Of a stretch of 60,436 nt of DNA, positions 56,746-60,436 are shown piece after piece. Each line of letters starts with the position of its first letter. Within the stretch, counting starts at the first letter, position 1. The notes below the pieces were generated by a model. That model searched no databases and was not told where the DNA came from. It worked only from the letters and a program-made list of their open reading frames with translations. Made by a program: the position numbers and the translations under genes. The DNA comes from Gammaproteobacteria bacterium. Its GTDB lineage: Bacteria > Pseudomonadota > Gammaproteobacteria > Steroidobacterales > JABDKV01. The DNA is taken from NCBI GenBank assembly GCA_029862165.1, contig JAOTXU010000019.1, forward strand, positions 1 through 60,436, given 5' to 3'.

Positions 56746-58257
56746 ATGGATCAGTTGCCACTTTTAAGCATATTGACCTGGCTGCCTATCGTAGGTGGCG
56801 TTCTCGTGCTTTTTGCAGCGCGTGGCGGCGACGAATTGCCAAAACAAATTGCGTTGGGTGTGTCGGTATTGACGTTTGTCTTGAGCACATTCTTATGGCG
56901 CCCCGAATTGTATACGACGGCAACAATGCAGTTCGAGGAGTTCGCGCCGTGGATCGAGGCGTTCAAGGTCAACTATCACTTGGGTATAGACGGTATTTCC
57001 CTGCCGTTGATTTTGCTAACCACCTTTATGACCGTGCTGGTAATCATCGCCGGGTGGGAAGTCATTCAAGACAAGACAGCACAATATATGGCCGCGTTTC
57101 TGATGATGGAAGGCATCATGATCGGTGTGTTCAGCGCTTTGGATGCGATGCTGTTTTATGTGTTCTGGGAAGCCATGCTGATTCCGATGTTCATTATTAT
57201 CGGCGTCTGGGGCGGTCCCAATAGAGTTTATGCGACACTAAAGTTCTTTCTTTATACGTTCCTGGGTTCGGTGTTCATGTTGGTCAGCCTGATCTATCTT
57301 TACTTTCAGGCCGGCAGTTATGAAATTCTCGATTTCCATACGCTTGGCATTGGCATGCAGGCACAGAAGTGGATCTTTATTGCATTTCTGCTTGCCTTCG
57401 CCGTCAAGATACCGATGTTCCCGGTGCACACCTGGTTACCCGACGCTCACGTGGAGGCGCCCACTGGCGGTTCCGTGATCCTGGCCGCAATCATGCTAAA
57501 AATGGGCGGCTATGGTTTTCTGCGTTTTAGCTTGCCGATTACACCAGACGCAAGCCAGAGCCTTGACTGGCTTTTGATCCTGCTGTCACTGATAGCCATT
57601 GTCTACATCGGTTTCGTAGCGTTGGTGCAACAGGATATGAAAAAGCTAATTGCCTATTCGTCCATTGCGCACATGGGCTTTGTGACGCTGGGATTGTTTA
57701 TTCCGTTCACAATACTTCGCGCTACCGGTTCGCTCAGCGGTGTTGCCCTGGGGATGGAAGGCGGGATGGTACAGATGATCTCGCATGGCCTCATTTCGGG
57801 GGCATTATTTCTGTGCGTCGGCGTAATGTATGACAGGGTTCATAGCCGTGACATCGCCGACTACGGCGGCGTGGTAAACACAATGCCAAAGTTTGCGAGT
57901 TTCATGGTGTTGTTTGCACTGGCCAACGCCGGTCTGCCAGGTACCTCCGGTTTTGTCGGTGAATTCATGGTGATCCTCTCCAGCTTTAAAGCCAATTTCT
58001 GGTTTGCTTTTCTGGCCGGGACGACGCTGATTCTGGGTGCCGGATACATGCTTTGGTTGATCAAGCGCACCATCTTTGGCGAGATTGCAAACGAAAACGT
58101 AGCAAATCTGAATGACCTAAACGGGCGAGAGTTCATCGTCCTGGGTGCGCTTGCGGTGTCGGTGTTGGCCCTGGGGCTTTGGCCTGCACCACTGGTGGAA
58201 GTCATGCACGCCACCATCGATAACCTAATTGAACACATGATGCAATCCAAGATATGA
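56746..58257 (+). CDS. nuoM: NADH-quinone oxidoreductase subunit M
   Basis: A 503-residue antiporter-like subunit. Diagnostic phrases are YHLGIDGISLPLILLTTFMT, FYVFWEAMLIPMFIIIGVWG, KIPMFPVHTWLPDAHVEAPT and KKLIAYSSIAHMGFVTLGLF. It begins three bases after nuoL. Confidence 0.97.
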   Translation: MDQLPLLSILTWLPIVGGVLVLFAARGGDELPKQIALGVSVLTFVLSTFLWRPELYTTATMQFEEFAPWIEAFKVNYHLGIDGISLPLILLTTFMTVLVIIAGWEVIQDKTAQYMAAFLMMEGIMIGVFSALDAMLFYVFWEAMLIPMFIIIGVWGGPNRVYATLKFFLYTFLGSVFMLVSLIYLYFQAGSYEILDFHTLGIGMQAQKWIFIAFLLAFAVKIPMFPVHTWLPDAHVEAPTGGSVILAAIMLKMGGYGFLRFSLPITPDASQSLDWLLILLSLIAIVYIGFVALVQQDMKKLIAYSSIAHMGFVTLGLFIPFTILRATGSLSGVALGMEGGMVQMISHGLISGALFLCVGVMYDRVHSRDIADYGGVVNTMPKFASFMVLFALANAGLPGTSGFVGEFMVILSSFKANFWFAFLAGTTLILGAGYMLWLIKRTIFGEIANENVANLNDLNGREFIVLGALAVSVLALGLWPAPLVEVMHATIDNLIEHMMQSKI

Positions 58258-58267
58258 GTGACGTCCA

Positions 58268-59704
58268 ATGAATATGCCGGATTTCACGCATATCTGGCCG
58301 GAGATATTTGTCGCATCGATGGCATGCCTGGTGCTTATCGTGGATTTGTATACCGACAAGCGACGCGAAATTGTGTACTGGCTGTCGATGCTCACGCTGG
58401 TGGGTGCGGCATTAATCACGCTGTCAGTGCCAGCCCCGGTTCGGACCCTGTCGATGAGCAACACCTTCGTTGCCGAGCCGTTGACCGATGTACTCAAGAT
58501 GGTGGCATATGCAGTCGTTGCACTTGTTTTTCTGTACTCGCGTGACTACCTGCGTGTCCGGGAACTGTTGAAGGGTGAATACTTCGTATTAGGGTTGTTT
58601 GGCCTGCTTGGCATCATGGTGATGATTTCGGCCCACAATTTCATCACCCTGTATCTGGGACTTGAGCTACTGTCGCTGTCACTGTACGCCATGGTCGCTT
58701 TCGACCGGGAATCATCTATTAGCGCCGAGTCAGCGATGAAATACTTCGTGCTGGGCGCCATCGCATCCGGAACGTTGCTTTATGGCATGTCGCTTGTTTA
58801 TGGCGCGACAGGCAGTTTGGATCTGGCAGTGGTCGCCAACAGCGTGTCGGCCAACCCGGAGAGCATGAGTCTGATGATCGCGCTCGCTTTCCTGTTGGTC
58901 GGTATCGCATTCAAGCTGGGCGCAGTCCCGTTCCATATGTGGCTGCCCGACGTGTATCACGGTGCGCCGACTTCGACGACGCTATACATTGGTACGGCGT
59001 CAAAAATCGCGGCTTTTGCTTTGGTAATACGATTGCTGGCCGAAGGTTTTATCGGTCTGGAGACGGCGTGGCGGGACATGCTAATGGTCATGGCCGTGTT
59101 GTCACTCGCGATTGGCAACATCGTGGCCATCGCGCAAACCAACCTCAAACGAATGCTCGCCTATTCGACGATATCCCATATCGGGTTTATCCTGCTGGGT
59201 TTCGTTGCGGCCGACACGCAGGGTTTTCAGGCTGCGTTGTTCTACACAATTGTCTATGTGCTGATGGCTGCCGGCGCTTTTGGGATGATTATCCTGTTGA
59301 GCCGGGCCGGCTTTGAGGCCGACGAGTTGTCGGACTTCAAAGGCCTGAATCAATACAGCCCGTGGTTTGCGTTGATCATGCTGCTGCTAATGTTCAGCAT
59401 GGCCGGTGTGCCACCGCTGATCGGTTTTTACGCCAAGTTGGCGGTTATCTCTGCCGTGATCAATGCCGGCTATATCTGGTTGGCGATTGCGGCCGTCGTT
59501 TTTTCAGTTATTGGCGCTTTTTATTATCTACGCGTAATCAAGTTGATGTACTTTGACGCACCTGAGGGAACGCCGAGTATTGACGCCGCACTTGGAATGC
59601 GTGTTGTGCTCAGTGCCAACGGGCTGGCGATGATCGCGTTGGGGGTCTTCCCGGGAGCCTTGCTGGCGTTGTGCGGCCTGGTCATTCCGGTGGGTCTGCG
59701 CTGA
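58268..59704 (+). CDS. nuoN: NADH-quinone oxidoreductase subunit N
   Basis: A 478-residue antiporter-like subunit that closes the operon. Core phrases are ITLYLGLELLSLSLYAMVAF, KYFVLGAIASGTLLYGMSLV, GAVPFHMWLPDVYHGAPTST and LKRMLAYSTISHIGFILLGF. Starts at ATG 58268 or ATG 58274. No fusion or frameshift was seen across the 14 genes. Confidence 0.97.
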   Translation: MNMPDFTHIWPEIFVASMACLVLIVDLYTDKRREIVYWLSMLTLVGAALITLSVPAPVRTLSMSNTFVAEPLTDVLKMVAYAVVALVFLYSRDYLRVRELLKGEYFVLGLFGLLGIMVMISAHNFITLYLGLELLSLSLYAMVAFDRESSISAESAMKYFVLGAIASGTLLYGMSLVYGATGSLDLAVVANSVSANPESMSLMIALAFLLVGIAFKLGAVPFHMWLPDVYHGAPTSTTLYIGTASKIAAFALVIRLLAEGFIGLETAWRDMLMVMAVLSLAIGNIVAIAQTNLKRMLAYSTISHIGFILLGFVAADTQGFQAALFYTIVYVLMAAGAFGMIILLSRAGFEADELSDFKGLNQYSPWFALIMLLLMFSMAGVPPLIGFYAKLAVISAVINAGYIWLAIAAVVFSVIGAFYYLRVIKLMYFDAPEGTPSIDAALGMRVVLSANGLAMIALGVFPGALLALCGLVIPVGLR

Positions 59705-59706
59705 GC

Positions 59707-59734
59707 TTGAAAAAGGCTGCCGCTTCTGTACACT
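59707..59734 (+). promoter_or_regulatory. Sigma-70 promoter of the initiator tRNA
   Basis: TTGAAA (59707-59712), a 16-bp spacer and TACACT (59729-59734) end 11 bp before the tRNA. This is one of the better promoter matches in the window, and it directly follows the nuoN stop. Confidence 0.6.
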
Positions 59735-59745
59735 CCATCCTCCGG

Positions 59746-59822
59746 TGCGGGGTGGAGCAGTCTGGCAGCTCGTCGGGCTCATAACCCGAAGGTCGCAGGT
59801 TCAAATCCTGCCCCCGCTACCA
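59746..59822 (+). tRNA. Initiator tRNA-fMet(CAT) with U1-U72
   Basis: The anticodon loop CTCATAA sits on a stem TCGGG/CCCGA with the three consecutive G-C pairs that mark initiators. The acceptor stem pairs G2-C71 to G7-C66 but position 1 is T and position 72 is T, so the 1-72 pair is U-U and not the usual C-A mismatch. The T-arm GCAGGTTCAAATCCTGC is standard and CCA is encoded. Own promoter and terminator. Confidence 0.95.
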
Positions 59823-59830
59823 AAAAATCG

Positions 59831-59859
59831 AAAGCCCGGTCTTGAACCGGGCTTTTTTT
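59831..59859 (+). terminator. Rho-independent terminator after tRNA-fMet
   Basis: AAAGCCCGGT (59831-59840), a 5-nt loop CTTGA and ACCGGGCTTT (59846-59855) form a perfect 10-bp stem ending in seven T in all. It starts 8 bp after the tRNA. Confidence 0.92.
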
Positions 59860-59918
59860 GTCCGGCAATTGCCTATTTGATGTCCGCTTTAGCCCCGGTT
59901 AGGTGCCATTGAACTAGA

Positions 59919-60281
59919 ATGATGGCAATGAAACACTCGCGTTTTGACATCGAGGCGTTGCGCGCCAAACTCGTGCAGCAGCGGGAGGACCTGAACAAAA
60001 TCGAGCAGACCGGCGACGAAGCCGCTGCTACGGTGGAACTCGATCAGAGTCGCGTCGGCCGTCTGTCGCGTATGGATGCAATGCAAGCCCAGGCGATGTC
60101 CGTTGAATCGAGAAGCCGGAGACAACTCAAGCTGCGACAGATTGAGGCGGCCTTGCAACGCATGGCCGGTGAAGACTACGGGGAATGTCTGAGCTGTGGC
60201 GAGGAAATAGCATCCGCGCGGATCGAGTACGATCCTGCTGTCACTTTGTGTATCGAATGCGCCAGCAAGTCCGAGAATTAG
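59919..60281 (+). CDS. DksA/TraR-family zinc-finger protein
   Basis: A 120-residue protein of the DksA/TraR C4 zinc-finger family, which binds the RNA polymerase secondary channel. A coiled coil (about 5-85) includes the LDQSRVGRLSRMDAMQAQAM segment seen in YbiI-like members. The zinc finger is CLSCGEE and CIECA (about residues 91-115). It is shorter than DksA (about 150), so it is a DksA-like paralogue rather than DksA itself. Three in-frame ATGs (59919, 59922, 59928) leave the start uncertain. It lies between tRNA-fMet and an IS30-type element, where rimP-nusA often follow in relatives. Confidence 0.85.
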   Translation: MMAMKHSRFDIEALRAKLVQQREDLNKIEQTGDEAAATVELDQSRVGRLSRMDAMQAQAMSVESRSRRQLKLRQIEAALQRMAGEDYGECLSCGEEIASARIEYDPAVTLCIECASKSEN

Positions 60282-60324
60282 CTGTGATAGATGCTCTGGG
60301 GCTGGTAACGACTGCGACTTCAAC

Positions 60325-60364
60325 CGGTCGATGCAACATCTAGACTCTCACTATAGAGAGGGGG
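60325..60364. mobile_element. Likely left end of an IS30-type element
   Basis: The sequence before the transposase start contains the short inverted pair CAACATC and GATGTTG around CTCTCACTATAGAGAG. This suits an insertion-sequence terminus with the transposase promoter. The exact left boundary cannot be fixed without the right end. Confidence 0.35.
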
Positions 60365-60373
60365 ATGTTGAAT

Positions 60374-60436
60374 ATGAAGTACAGGCCGAGAATCTATTAC
60401 ACCGAAACAGACAAAGCCTTGATGTGGGATCGCTGG
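60374..60436 (+). CDS. IS30-family transposase, N-terminal fragment (runs off window)
   Basis: The first 21 codons read MKYRPRIYYTETDKALMWDR followed by W. As I recall, IS30-type transposases begin with a closely similar (I)YYTEADKALMWDRW phrase ahead of a helix-turn-helix. In-frame ATG 60365 is also possible. The gene continues past the window end, so its integrity is unknown. Confidence 0.6.
   Translation, partial: MKYRPRIYYTETDKALMWDRW

Overview
The window looks like chromosome of a free-living, probably marine or aquatic, gammaproteobacterium. This is inferred from conserved gene order and protein character, not from a database search. Diagnostic blocks are nadK-recN, hrcA-grpE-dnaK-dnaJ-dapB-carA-carB-greA, yhbY, rlmE-ftsH-folP-glmM-tpiA-secG-tRNA-Leu(GAG), and a complete nuoA-N operon with separate nuoC and nuoD. 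Several core genes start with TTG or GTG.

Region 1 (1-5600) is accessory. It holds a tandem universal stress protein, a secreted modular GH18 chitinase, and a Wza-like export protein with an SH3 domain. Between them lie fragments of at least two dispersed repeat families, including a 175-bp MITE-like element with perfect 21-bp terminal inverted repeats. The tmRNA gene ssrA is on the minus strand (5213-5573; tag ANDDNYALAA) and has its own terminator. A 14-nt exact match to the tmRNA 3' end at 3729 (20 of 23 positions overall) looks like an integration scar.

Region 2 (5663-21794) holds two giant divergent genes of 2297 and 2979 codons. Both encode predicted surface lipoproteins with related architecture: Ig/cadherin-like N-terminus, a shared module of about 270 residues, long tandem repeats, a calcium-binding-type DxDxDG stretch, a right-handed beta-helix and a C-terminal beta domain. 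The larger has fifteen 117-residue repeats, within which about 1.24 kb is exactly duplicated. This pair separates smpB from ssrA, which are usually close neighbours.

Region 3 (21823-28685) has smpB, an NSS-family Na+-coupled transporter, rnfH, bamE, fur, recN, nadK and hrcA. A CIRCE-type operator with a degenerate left arm precedes hrcA.

Region 4 (28772-44985) is housekeeping: heat-shock chaperones, lysine and carbamoyl-phosphate synthesis, GreA, ribosome maturation, FtsH, folate, cell-wall precursor and glycolysis genes. One VPLPGA-type (PEP-CTERM-like) secreted protein is inserted between dapB and carA.

Region 5 (44991-60436) has secG, tRNA-Leu, the 14-gene respiratory complex I operon, an initiator tRNA with an unusual U1-U72 pair, a DksA/TraR-type zinc-finger protein, and the first codons of an IS30-type transposase that runs off the window.
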